Shown piece after piece: positions 35,826 to 49,200 of a stretch of 64,000 bases of DNA. Source of the DNA: Trichoplax sp. H2 (taxonomy: Eukaryota > Placozoa > Uniplacotomia > Trichoplacea); assembly GCA_003344405.1 (NCBI GenBank), contig NOWV01000020.1, positions 682,001-746,000 on the forward strand. Reading direction: 5' to 3'. The notes beneath the pieces were generated by a model. That model did not search any database. It had not been told where the DNA came from and worked only from the letters and a program-made list of their open reading frames with translations. Position numbers and translations under genes: made by a program. How positions within the stretch are numbered: the first letter of the stretch is position 1; each line of letters opens with the position of its first letter.

Positions 35826-38800
35826 CTATATTTTAAAACGAATCTCCTTCGCAGTTGCAGGATTATTCATTAATTGAGATGCAGGATCCTTAATTTGTTT
35901 GATCGTAACCTCCCCTTCTATTCCGGCATTATAAATGCAACATAGTCGATAATTTTTGCCTAGTTGGCACATATACTGCCATTCTTTTTGACTTATCTTG
36001 ATAAAAAGATTTTTATTTCTATAAGTAGTTTTAACTTCAATAAACTTTGAAATATTGTTTTTAATTACTTTTATGTCGGCTGATGAATTGCTTTCTCGAC
36101 TGTAATTAAGCCAAGTTATGGTTACTGATAAGTTTTTTCCTCGACTATCAATGCCTCTCATAAATGCCGTTCCTAAATATTCGTATTCTATTAAAATAAT
36201 ACGAAACTGTTTCCTATAATAGCGTGTATAATATTGAAAAGCAAATTCTTCTCCCCATCGACCAGTCCATCGATTATGGCCCTTATTCTCATTACTGTTA
36301 TTTTCTCTCTCCTTAGAAATACTTCTTATGTGGCCTACTTGATTACGTTGAATAGTAAAATTAGTTGATGTATCTGAATGATTTGTTAAGTTAGTACAAT
36401 GAGTATACTGTACTTGAAGGCCGGTATTTTTAAACAGTGCTTGAGATTTTTCGTCGTATTTCATCAAGCTAATATTAGCTCGGGCAGCATTTACAGGTTT
36501 GCAGTATTGAAGATAATTATCATCTTCAGATGAGCTTGTAGGCTCAGAAATATTTGAATTCGTCTCGCCTGTTTTGCCTACACAAGATGATTTGTTGATA
36601 AGTGTTAGCTGATGAGATACTTTGCGATTGCGAACGAATTCTTCTCTTGATAATTCACTTTTACTATGTTGCTCATAAATTTTATGTGTCCATATACTTG
36701 TTCGAAGCCTTTTACTCTCTGATTCTGTGCCGATGTTATCGTCTTCATCTAAGGATTCGAGAATATATTTTGGTTTTGTGCTGTAGTTCAAATGTGTAAC
36801 ATTTTCCGTAGTATCTCCGCCATCAGAATGGCTTTGTATATCGCCATCTGGTATGCAGTTCTCATCTATCATGAGTAAGGCATTAACGTTATAATTCTTT
36901 TTCTCTAGCCATCTGAGACGATCTTTTTCGGTATTGATTAATGATAATATTTCTAGATACCTTAAATTATCTTCAGATAATTCTAAATATGTTGCAATAC
37001 TTTTTACAATATCATCTAAATTGCTAGTTTCATCAGAATCATTATCATGTAGAAGTTTAGTACCAGTAAGTATAACTTCGATTTTGAAAGTAATTTTTGA
37101 ATTGGCTTTAACCTCAAGTGCAAGTCTTTTAACTGCTAAAATATCGAGTTTATTCAGTTTTGCGTGCCATTTCTTGTATAATCGATTTCGGTAACTTGTA
37201 GATTTCGCTTCTGTTATAACAACCATTTTTAACAAATTTGTAATTAATGTTTTCATTTTTGAATTATCTTTAGGATGATCATAGATTATTTTATAGTCAT
37301 TCGCCGTTAATATTTGAACGCCAAAATAGCGGCAAATCATTAACACATCTTGTACTGTTAGATTTGAAAATGACTTTAAAAGATTTCGATGCCTCACACC
37401 GCATAACTCTTTGTCAGGAATAAAATATAACGAACTGGTATATTGTAAAGATCCATCCGAAGCTAATATTTTGCTATTTGATTGCTTTAATTTTTCGTAA
37501 TAAATATCATCCCAAGGTGATGCTATCACTTGTTTATAAAGGCTTTGAAATTGATCATGATATTTTTGTGGTGATCTTGAATTAATGGCATTTATGAGTT
37601 TGATGACAATTTGCACGGTTAGCTGGTTGCGAGCCCCTAATAACTTCATTAGATCCTCGGCTAGATTGATAGTTATACTACCAAATTTAGTTTGCATCCG
37701 TGGCAAACAGTATTGCAGTTCTTTCTCTATGTGCTCAGCTAACGATGATGTATATAAATCACCCATCGAATAGAATTTTCCATCAGTAGCTAGGATGCAA
37801 GGAGTCTTGTTAAGCATGAATTTTAGATATGGCATAGCAGAATAAGAATAGCTATTTTTGTTAGATTTACTATAAATTTTAAATACTTTCATTCCTTCGA
37901 TGACCGCATCTTGATTTTGAGCTAACTGTTGGAAAAAGAATTTTGCATAATTTTTTACCTTTAAGCAACTCATATAGGGTAAGTAGGCTATATGATAATG
38001 ATAGGACTTATTTAATTGGATCATATTGACATTCGTAATGTAATGACTATATTCTTCAAATTTATCAATATCACTACTATCAGAATTTTGATTGAATTCT
38101 CCACAAAAAAAATGAATTTCCTCTTTAACTTGCAACTGCAGTAGTATCGATTTGACTTTTTCTGCAGTTATTGATGTATGGCGGTAAGATTTGTAATCTA
38201 TAAATCCTATGTCTTCAGTTACAATTTTTTCAAGATCCAAGCGTGGTTTAAGTTCTGATGGCAAATAACAGTCTTTTGCTGCTCTGATGTTACCAGATTT
38301 AGTTAGTAATGGCAATTTATTTAAATTGGAATATTTCAGTTCAAACTCCATTTTGAGGCAACATAATAATTGAACAATTTTAATAGATACGTCGAGATAA
38401 GATGGAGAATGTTGCTTAACTTTGATACCTTTCAAAAAATTTTCAAGGATTTCAATTATTTTTGCGTCCGTTATGTGGCTGACACCTATACTTTTCAACC
38501 ATTTGACTGAATCGGGAATCTCAAGTATGGCAGGATGTATAAAGTCAATTCCTAAAATTGATGGGTATTCTTTCAATTTCCTACTGACTGGTAGATAGAC
38601 AGCAGAACTGTTAGATAATTTATTTTGATCCGTCAATAGAAACGATATTTTTTGCATGTGTGTTCGTAATTCTCTATCTGTATATCCGAATGATGAACAG
38701 GTATTTATCAGAAATTCTATAAGTTTTCCATAGCATGATTTCTCTATACAGATTTCGCTATATTGTTCTAAATTTTCTGTTAGTTTAAGTAAAGTAAAGT

Positions 38801-40175
38801 GGCTAAGTAATTTACTCTGATTTTCTAATCTGTAGCTTGCAATCAATTTACGTTTCGTTAAATCAATACTTGGAAATGCCTCAAAGAATCCTAAATCGTC
38901 CGAAATAGCTTCGCCCCATTTCAGTAATTGCCACTGATTAATATGAGAAGGTATGAAGGCGATTTTTGCTAGTTCAATATCGATAGTACTACTGTATACG
39001 TCGGTAAATTGTTGCGATATAGTCCCTTTTAATCGGCGTGTTAAAAGTAATAAAACGTGATCACAATAATATTCATTTAGAGCAAATTCATGTAATAAAG
39101 CGACATGAAACTTAGCTATGCATCGAAACATATATTCATTCCATATATTAGTTAATAATTGTGTTCGATCTGCACTAAGTAAGAAGTCGCCATTGACTAG
39201 AAACGGTAAACCGGAGTACATTTGTGTAGGTAGATAGCAAAATAGTACTGCTTTATGATGGGCTTTTAACGTTCCTTCTTCGCCGAATAGGAATGCAAAT
39301 TTGAGATTAACTGATGTTGCTTGTTTAAGTTTAGTCGGACATTCTTGATCGGGTAGTCGCTGTAACTTTTGATGGATTTCGTTAGGAATTTGTTGTTCGT
39401 CGGATCGAATTAACCATTTACTCTTCAATGTATCGTTTACATATAATTCGTATTGATTAGACGTATCGAATAACTTTCTTAATTGAATAGAATCGATACG
39501 ATTATGTTGACGAATTGTAATTTCTTGTATGTTACGTAAGAACAAGATAGTATTAGGTGTTTGCATCAGTATTTTAAGTGCGTTATATACCTTTTCAACA
39601 TTATTCACAGATCGAGTTTCGTCGACTAGTTGAAATAGGAAAGTAACATGTGACTTATTCAGTTCAAATACTTTCGGTAATTGATTTTGCTGTGTCCAAA
39701 TAGGCGTAATTTGCTAAGGATAACGTCTAAATCTATCGCTATCGTTATTACGCCATTTTGCATAATCGCGATCAAATCGGAAACAATAATTTCTAGATAT
39801 AATATAGACACGATGCGATATTACAAATACAGACTTAAATCCGATTCCTTTAAAGCCAGTCTTGCTTAAATCGGTTTTCTTCCGTGTAAACTGTTGTTGT
39901 GCGTTATCACAAATAGCTTCGACATCTTGATAATCGAAATGTCTACCGGTATGAGAAAAGGCTAAGTATCGTTGATTGATTTGGAATGTAACATGTATAG
40001 GTTGATTATCGATAGCAGCATCATCAGCGTTTTGTAGTAATTCTAGAGCGAATTTCTCGGGACTGTTAAAAACAGTTTGGATATCTTTGTCTAGAGTGTT
40101 AGCTAAGGTAGTAGAATTTTTATCATTTTTACCTCGCTCGTCAAATAATCTTTCGATGTGTTCTTTTTTATCCAT
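35826..40175 (-). CDS. Sacsin-like ATPase-NOV protein, tandem copy A, with in-frame TAG at codon 154
   Basis: The 5' frame (40175-39714) gives 153 residues with an intact ATPase core: N box ELLQNADDA (E45, N49, D52), G1 region SHTGRHFD and G2 box [11 protein letters not shown]. It stops at TAG (39714-39716). The same frame then continues, without the need for a start codon, for 1295 codons to 35826. The full unit would be about 1449 aa, close to the 1389-aa paralogue. At the stop, copy A reads YP-TAG-QITPIW where the intact paralogue reads YPWQVIPIW, so the TAG stands exactly in place of a Trp codon. The C-terminal NOV domain is complete ([31 protein letters not shown]). No GT-AG intron could remove the stop without deleting conserved ATPase sequence. 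Either the product is made by readthrough or editing, or downstream initiation at the ATG at 39608 gives an ATPase-less form, or the gene is a young pseudogene. Confidence 0.75.
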
Positions 40176-41967
40176 AATTTGTATTCCTCAATTTAATCTC
40201 GGTTATATATTGCGGTAATGTAGATTGTTGTAGCAAATAGATCGAAATGGTTAGAGTTCCGTAGGGTGTCGTTCCTACTAGCGTCTAGGGCTTTGCTATC
40301 TTCCGCTACTAAATTATGCTCCTTGTCCAAGTAAATTAAAAAAAATTAGATGAAACTTGGATCTCCAATGAAACCTGCTGATGTTGGCACACGGTAACAA
40401 TAGAAAATTACTGACGCCACTAATACTAAATTATACATTATTTTGTTTAATGTATTGCAGTGTTAAAGAAACTTTTGTTATTTATGAACAAGGAGTACCG
40501 CTGAATAATTAAATCCTAATATTAAAATCGTCACATGACACACTGTAATGAAAGTCATAGCCGATCCAAGTAGCTAATATTTGGAATGTTGTTTATATTC
40601 TTTTTATGATGTACGGTCATTTATTCTCCTGACAATCTGCTTCGCCAAAATGAGACATAAATAATTTGATAAGACTATAAAATAGTGCTAAGGTAATTCT
40701 TTAACCTTTTAAATAATAGGCTAAAGATTAATATAATCTATTGTTGCAATTAGTTAGGCATAGCTGCCATGGCATGTAATGTTCAGTAGTCTACCATTAA
40801 GTTCATTATTAGCTGATTCTGTCCATCTTTTATTCTCACCTTTCCATGACTGGTGATCTTTCTACTGTTACTTTGATTCTAGGATTTCATCGAAATGCGT
40901 ATATGTAATTATAGAATTTGGCAAACTGCTGTGTATACTGACCAGGAACTAAAGTCGGTGTTATAGCCTATTACAATCAGGCGAAGTATATCTCCATCAT
41001 ACTTGATACGGTAAGCTGTTAAGATTTTCAAATGAGTTGCAGCTTAAAACATTAACCAGATACTTTGAGAATTAATGTACTATATAATTAGATGTATAAT
41101 TATAATCGTCGAAATTATATCATATAGAAATTTCACTCTCACTTTATATTGTCCCTATCATAATATCAAAAGAAATAGAATTAACCAGGCCTAAAACTTC
41201 TAGCTGCATGCAATATTAAGGCATTATATAGTATTATGCTGTAATGTACGTTAGAATTGTGTCAGAACTGGTTTTGTATAGTAGTAAGTTTCGAAAGGAA
41301 ACTGAAGTCCTGGAGGTTCTAAAAAGGAAGTCCATTCAATTCATATCATAATTTTATTTTAATCAAATAGCGCACAAATTGAGAGATATCGTTTAGCTCT
41401 GTAATATAATAATAAGCTGGCAATTTCAGTCTTTAATATGATATGAAATGAAGCATAAAGAAAATTGTGCAAAGTTCAAAAATAAAAAATGTATAATAAG
41501 AAGGCAAGTTGAATGCAAAAGAAGTCACTAGCTTAAAAATATATACTGAATGCTAAGCTTAATCGTAAAACCTTCTATTCTTTTAGATATGTTAATGATT
41601 TAGTAACTATTCTACTACTATCAAATTAAATAGTAGATAGATATCAGATACATCATAACTATAGCGAATTTGCATATGGAAGGAGCTAGTGCAATGACTG
41701 AAATAGAGTTGCTTTAACAATTAATTAAGTATAGCTGGAATGATGATTTAATGTCTGGATTGTAATTCAATGACAATCAAATTTATTACCGATACTTTAA
41801 GAAGTATAATACTTGCGGCTAATGTAAATTGATTAAATATTAAATGATCACTATGATATTACGAACTCGCGTATTTTTGCCTCAATTACAATTTATTATA
41901 TTATTCGATTCCAGAGATTGCCAATAATATTAATTTTCCTTTACGATTACAAACGATTTCCAGTAAA
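40176..41967. other. Spacer between tandem sacsin-NOV copies
   Basis: No gene is seen. The 150 bp upstream of the copy A start shows no similarity to the region upstream of copy B, although the coding starts are almost identical. The two promoters therefore have separate histories or the duplication was old. Confidence 0.55.
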
Positions 41968-44900
41968 CTATAAATTAAAGTAAATTTCCTTTGGAATTAT
42001 AGATCCTTCCATTACTTTAGATATGGGATCTTTAATTTGTTTAATCAGGACATCTCCCTCTTTACCTGCGTTATAGATGCAAAATAATCGGTAATTTTTG
42101 CCATACTGATGCATACTTAGCCATTCCTTTTGACTAATTTTACAAAAAAGATTTTTTTTCTTATAAGTAGTTTTAACCTCAATATACTTTGAACGATCAT
42201 TTTTAATGATGTTAATATCAGCAGGAAAATTGCTTTCTTGGTCTTTATTAAACCAGATTATTTTAACTGATAGATCTTTACCTCGATGATCAACTCCTTT
42301 CATAACTATTGCTTCTCTACTGTTAGTTTTTTCTAGAGAACGAAATTTCTTTCGGTAGTAATCTTGAAAATACTTATACGCAAACTCTTCTCCCCATCGA
42401 CCAGTCCATCGATTATAATTATTATTACTTTTAATTTTGTTTTTTTTAATTTCATTTTCGTAGGCAGTGTTTTCTAATCGAGATGCTTCGAAAAAATTTA
42501 CAGTAGGACGATTAGATGACCAAGCAGATTTACTTGTCTCAGAGAAATTTGTTAAATTGATAGCTTGAATACACTGTTCTTTATCACTGGAATTTGCAAA
42601 TAATGATGGAAAGTTTTCATCTTGCGTGTATTCTATCGCGTAGAAAGTAGCTTTGATCGCATCAGCGGGTTGACAATATTCTAAACACTTTTCGTCTTCA
42701 GATGAGCTTGACGATTTGGAGCTGTTCCTTTTACTAGCCTCACTCTGAATTGTCGTAGATTTTTTAACTTTTTTAAGCCTTTTACTTTCGGACTTGACAT
42801 CGGTAATTTCATCGTCTAACGATGCTGATGTCAATACTGAGTGTACATTAGATGGTGTAGATGAAAGATTTTGGATCGCTTTTTCGCTAAGAATAGTATC
42901 GGCTTGATTTTCAGTATCATCACCTAGTAAACAATTCTCATCCATCATGTCCAAGGCAGCGATATTGTAATTTTGGTTTGTTAACCATCTAATGCGACTT
43001 TTATTGGAATCAGTAATCACTAAAGTATTCAAAACATAATGATTAGCTTCCGATAGTTCTAAATATGCTGCAATGGCTTGTGCGATGTCATATAAGTTAT
43101 TGTTGTCATCAAGATGATTTTCGTAAAAAAGTTGATTACTGGAAAGTGCCAGTTTATTTCTAGAAAGTATCGCTTCTACTTTGAAACTGATTTTTGAATT
43201 AGATTTAACTAACAGAGCTAAACTTTCAACTGCTAATATATCTAGCTTATTTATCTTTTTAAGCCACTCTCGAAGCAACTGACACCGTCCACGATGACTA
43301 GGATTTATTTCAGTTATAGCAACCATTTTTAGTAAATTCTTAATCTCAGTCTTTATGATTGAATTATCTTCAGATTTATCATAAACTATTTCGTAATCAT
43401 TTGCCTTTAATTCTTTAACGCCAAAGTAACGGCAAATTATGAGCATATCTTCTTTTGTTAGAGCGGGGAAAGATTTTAGTAGATTTGGATGTCTTACGCT
43501 GCATAATTGTTTGTCAGGAATAAAATATAATGCATCAATAGATTGTAAGGATCCATCCGAAGCTAAAATTTTAGTATTTGACTGCCTTAATTCTTCGCAC
43601 TGACTATCATTCCAAGCTGACATAATCATCATTTTATAAAAGCTTTGGAACTGATCAAAGAGTTTTTGCGGTGATCCAGCTGCGATATCTTTTAACAGTT
43701 TGATGGCATCTTGTGCGGTTAGTTTGCTACGCGCTCCTAGCCATTTCATCAATTCTTCAGATAGATTGATAGTTATATCGCCATAATTAGTTTGCATCTG
43801 TGGTAGGTAATGTTTTAATTCTTGATCCAAATGCTCAACAAGTGACGGGGTATATAGATCTTTCATAGAATACAAGTTTCCATTAGTAGCTCGAACGCAT
43901 GCAGCCTTATTGAGCACAAATTGCAGGTAATGTATTGCTGAGTATTCATATCTATTTTTATTGGATTTACTATAAATTCTAAAATGTTTTATTCCTTCAA
44001 TGATTTCTTCTTGATGTTGAACTAACTGTTGAAAAAAGAATTTTGCATAATTTTTAATCTCTAAACAAGCCATATAGGGTAAGTAGGCTATATGATAATG
44101 ATAGAATTTATGAAATTGAACAAGTTTTTGCTCTGTAAGATAATTTCGATATTCTTGAAATTGGTAAATATCGTTTCTTGTGCAGTATTCATCGTGTTCA
44201 GTGAATTTTCCACAGATGAATTTAATTTCTTCTTTAACGTGCAACAACAGCAACGTGGATTTGAGTTTGCTTGTATGAATAGATGCATCTAAGTAGGATT
44301 TATAGTCGACAAATCCCACATCTTTTTGAATAATCTTTTCAAGATCGAAACGCGGGTCAAGATCGGATGGTAAATAACAATCTTTAGCTGCTTTGAGAGT
44401 ACCTGATTTAGTTAGCAATGGTAATTCGTACAAATAGTACCATTTCCATTCATTCACGATTGTAAGATGGCACAATAATCGAACAATTTCTACTGATAGT
44501 TTGGGATTACGAAGAAGTTGAATTTGTTGAGATCTCAGCCACTTTCTAATTGTTTCAAGTATGCTTTCATCCGATACTTTATCAATGCCTATTTTTTTTA
44601 ACCATGTCAATGCATTAGGTATTTCTAGTATTGTAGGATGAACAAGATTGAAGTTTAAAAATGACGGGTATTCTATTACTTTGTTACTTGCTGGTAGATA
44701 GATGATAGAACTATCGACTAATTTATTGTTATCCGTCAGTAGATAAGATTTATTTTTCAATGCTTGTATGCCATCATCGGAATATAAGTAACGGTGTGAT
44801 AAGTAGGCGTCAATTACAAATTTCAGAAACTTTTGATAGCGTGATATCTGCAATGTGGTTTGGGCATACTTTTCTATATTTTCTGCTAGTGTAATGAAAG

Positions 44901-46287
44901 TAAAATGGTTACTGGTAGGTAATTTACTTTGATTTTGCACAGTGCTGCTTGTAATCATTTTACGTTTCGTTAAATCAATACTTGGAAATGCCTCAAAGAA
45001 TCCTAAATCGTCCGAAATAGCTTCGCCCCATTTCAGTAATTGCCACTGATTAATATGAGAAGGTATGAAGGCGATTTTTGCTAGTTCAATATCGATAGTA
45101 CTACTGTATACGTCGGTAAATTGTTGCGATATAGTCCCTTTTAATCGGCGTGTTAAAAGTAATAAAACGTGATCACAATAATATTCATTTAGAGCAAATT
45201 CATGTAATAAAGCGATATGAAACTTAGCTATGCATCGAAACATATATTCATTCCATATATTAGTTAATAATTGTGTTCGATCTGCACTAAGTAAGAAGTC
45301 GCCATTGACTAGAAACGGTAAACCGGAGTACATTTGTGTAGGTAGATAGCAAAATAGTACTGCTTTATGATGGGCTTTTAACGTTTCTTCTTCGCCGATT
45401 AGGAATGCAAATTTGAGATTAACTGATGTTGCTTGTTTAAGTTTAGTCGGACATTCTTGATCGGGTAGTCGCTGTAACTTTTGATGGATTTCGTTAGGAA
45501 TTTGTTGTTCGTCGGATCGAATTAACCATTTACTCTTCAATGTATCGTTTACATATAATTCGTATTGATTAGACGTATCGAATAACTTTCTTAATTGAAT
45601 AGAATCGATACGATTATGTTGACGAATTGTAATTTCTTGTATGTTACGTAAGAACAAGATAGTATTAGGTGTTTGCATCAGTATTTTAAGTGCGTTATAT
45701 ACCTTTTCAACATTATTCACAGATCGAGTTTCGTCGACTAGTTGAAATAGGAAAGTAACATGTGACTTATTCAGTTCAAATACTTTCGGTAATTGATTTT
45801 GCTGTGTCCAAATAGGCGTAATTTGCTAAGGATAACGTCTAAATCTATCGCTATCGTTATTACGCCATTTTGCATAATCGCGATCAAATCGGAAACAATA
45901 ATTTCTAGATATAATATAGACACGATACGATATTACAAATACAGACTTAAATCCGATTCCTTTAAAGCCAGTCTTGCTTAAATCGGTTTTCTTCCGTGTA
46001 AACTGTTGTTGTGCGTTATCACAAATAGCTTCGACATCTTGATAATCGAAATGTCTACCGGTATGAGAAAAGGCTAAGTATCGTTGATTGATTTGGAATG
46101 TAACATGTATAGGTTGATTATCGATAGCAGCATCATCAGCGTTTTGTAGTAATTCTAGAGCGAATTTCTCGGGACTGTTAAAAACAGTTTGGATATCTTT
46201 GTCTAGAGTGTTAGCTAAGGTAGTAGAATTTTTATCATTTTTACCTCGCTCGTCAAATAATCGATCAATATGTTCTTTTTCATTCAT
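41968..46287 (-). CDS. Sacsin-like ATPase-NOV protein, tandem copy B, with the same in-frame TAG
   Basis: It has the same organisation as copy A, offset by 6112 bp. A 153-residue ATPase segment (46287-45826) ends in TAG (45826-45828), and the frame stays open for 1285 codons to 41968 (full unit about 1439 aa). The ATPase boxes match copy A. The NOV domain is intact ([41 protein letters not shown]). About 1.3 kb around the stop (44959-46263) matches copy A at 38847-40151 with only a few differences. Downstream of codon ~390 the two proteins diverge heavily, with many substitutions and indels that keep the frame. That preserved frame over a diverged region argues that the downstream part has been under selection for most of its history. 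Copy B also has a Ser-rich acidic linker before the NOV domain ([11 protein letters not shown]). Confidence 0.75.
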
Positions 46288-49200
46288 GATAACTTATCCT
46301 CCAAAGTTGATTAAGCCTTGCAGTTTACACTAGTTCGAAAAATTGCTTGAAACTGTCGTATCGAAAATATCGAGGGATGATATTTCTACTTGAGTTCAGC
46401 TTTCTGCTATCCTACAACGGTCTCAGCGGGTATTTATAATTGCGCAATCTCAAAACTTTTCTGTTAAAAATGCTGTCCTATCAATATTTTTTTTTATGCT
46501 GACGCGGACACTTTTATCATAACAATTGGAAAATGAGCATATGATTACGTGTTATTATTTAATGGATATTATTGAATGTATATTGTACAGTAATTAAATT
46601 GAAAGACGTAAACAGTTTGTAATGCTCACTACAAGCTGATGATGATCGTTGAAAACGGAATAAAATAATTAGCAACCCTAAATTATGTGAAAAGAGTAGC
46701 AAACTGAATTTCATTGAGGTCATTCAAAAGCAACGCCTATAATTATATTTTAAGCATTAGCAGTAATTAACTATTGTTGATTGAAAAAAGACATGCTTCA
46801 CAGTAGAAACTGATTTAAAGTAACAATTTTCATCATCATAAAGGTAACGTGATCTGCTTTACAATCAGTAGATGATATAAGAATAAAAACTGCTTTGCCA
46901 ACATTTTTTTTATTTGTAAAATTGCACGCGTAGTTGCACGAACCAAATAGACAAGCAAGTTCATCACGAAAGGTAATAAAAATTTAAATAAATAAACTAA
47001 AGGAATAATTGTGGTAATTATCTGAAATATCTCTTTATAGATTAAGAAGTGAACAATATTTGTCTAGAAGATTACTGGTTACTGCTTAGTCCCTGCTGCT
47101 ATATATTACAGTGTGTTACATCTTGATAGCATAATAATAACTTAACACGTACATTTAAGCCATTTAGGCTATTCGTCTACCATGTTCATGATATGGTTGT
47201 GATATGTTAATACCATACTTGCTAAATTTAGTATGTTACGAATATACAATGCTTTCTTCTTACAGTAAATTGTTACTAATCTTATTTGGTTATGGCTACG
47301 ATGAATATGATAGCTTTTACATTCTACAATCTGTTCTATGCTAAAAAAACTTACGTTGTATAAGTATGGAATTAATTACGATGTTTAATTACAATTTACA
47401 CTTCTGCATGTTAGTGTGGATATTACAATATGCAATATTTACACTGTAAGTGCAGACGGCGCACGTATAAAAGCCGCTATATTTTCAATCAATAAATGAA
47501 TTAGTGGTAATAATTATAATTTATAGAGCTTTGCGTATTCTCAGTTCTTTGCGTCAGTGACTAATCTGGAGAAACCTGAATCTTACATACGGTTGATTGT
47601 ATTGGCTCAAGTAGATACACAACACCGGCAATATAAAAATATTTTCTTATTTCTTCACCAATAGAAGATATCGACACTACAAGCTATTGTATTTAACATT
47701 AGAAATAGTGAGATGGAGCTAAAAAATTCCAATTAAAACTAGACTTAACGATCGCCAAACAGCCACAAAATCTCTATAAAATAGCCATAGGGCATTGATT
47801 CGTTACCGTATAGCGAATGGTATAAGTTGAAAGGATATTTGGTTAAAGTTGAAATAAATGCATAGGTTAACAAGGTAATCAAGTTCACATTATTAAAATA
47901 TTTTGTAAAAGGCTTAAATTGTTCTCAAGTCGTGAAATGAAGGGTAGAAATCTATAGTATTAATCGCTTTAGATACCTAGAGGCTTTCATTGCAAAAGTA
48001 GAGTCTGAAAAATTATTTTACCTAATATGAGTTGACGTTTATCACAATTTTATTTAATTTAATTTGAACGAGTGATTTGCTACGATTCTTAAAATGCATT
48101 GGAATAGAACAAAATGAGCAAGCCCATTTATTTATGCTTACGTCAGAAATACAGATGTAAAAAATAGAATATTAAGTTACGACATGGTTACCATCTACAA
48201 TCTGTCATATAAAAATAGAATTTATCGTTTGCTGGATCTTGCAATATCTTTGGTGCGTAACGCCTAGCTATTCTATGTAATAGAAATGATACTAGCAGAC
48301 CTTTATCTGCTATTATATTATCTAAAAGAAAATTAGTAATATTTAAATTAACCCATTAGAAAGTTTACTGCACTTATTTTCTATCTTCGTGATAATTCCT
48401 GTACTAGTATTGCGTCAAATCGATGGTTAAACTAGAAAGTCTTGTTATCGTTATGACCTTTTACTCTCTAATCTATTATTGGAAACAAAGTAAAATATGC
48501 TTGAATTATGCTGTAGTAAGCAGATATTCCAAAATTTAGTAAATATGTGAGAAATGTATACTACTAATGACATACAGACACAGAAATTGATTACTCAAGG
48601 CAATATTAAATGTTTCTTGGTCTCCTGTTTATAAATCTATCCATCTACTTCCGCCTCTGTACCCAGATGTCTTGGACATGTATTGTATACGAATTTAAGA
48701 TGTTTTACGAGTTCAATAATGGCATCTGTTAATAGTAACATATTGTAACTTATACGTATATACCTACAAAAATACATACATTTCAATGACGCACCCTTAG
48801 TTCTAACACAATATTGATTTCTTTCTTATCGATATTATAAACAATTTCTTAATAAATGACATTTTAAATTCAGCATTGTGTCAAATTTTTGAGATATGGA
48901 AGATTTAAGTTGAGATAGGTTCCGTTAATATTGAAGGAATCTTGATATTTGCCATAAGATAACTTAGGCGTTAAATTTCAATTCATATTTTAATTTTTGC
49001 GTTATTATCTAAAACTCAACATGTCTAATATGCTACCAGCTTGTACTTACTGAATATATCATCAAATTTAGTGACATAAGGTGAACAATGATTAACAAAC
49101 CGAACCCGAGAGAGTATACTGAGAATAGTGTAAACATATAATTTCTAGGCATCGGATCTAAATTAGTAATTGAGGGGTAGGTTATAAATAGAGTCATCTG

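Noticed and set aside
35826-39608. Calling the downstream frame of copy A (and 41968-45720 of copy B) a separate gene starting at its first ATG
   Set aside because: Homology to the paralogue continues in the same frame through the 35 codons before that ATG, back to the TAG. The frame is one unit; the ATG is only a possible secondary start.
39700-39730. A tiny intron removing the TAG in sacsin-NOV copy A (and B)
   Set aside because: TTATCCTTAG looks like an acceptor, but the nearest GT upstream is only 11 nt away. Any longer intron would delete ATPase residues conserved with the intact paralogue.
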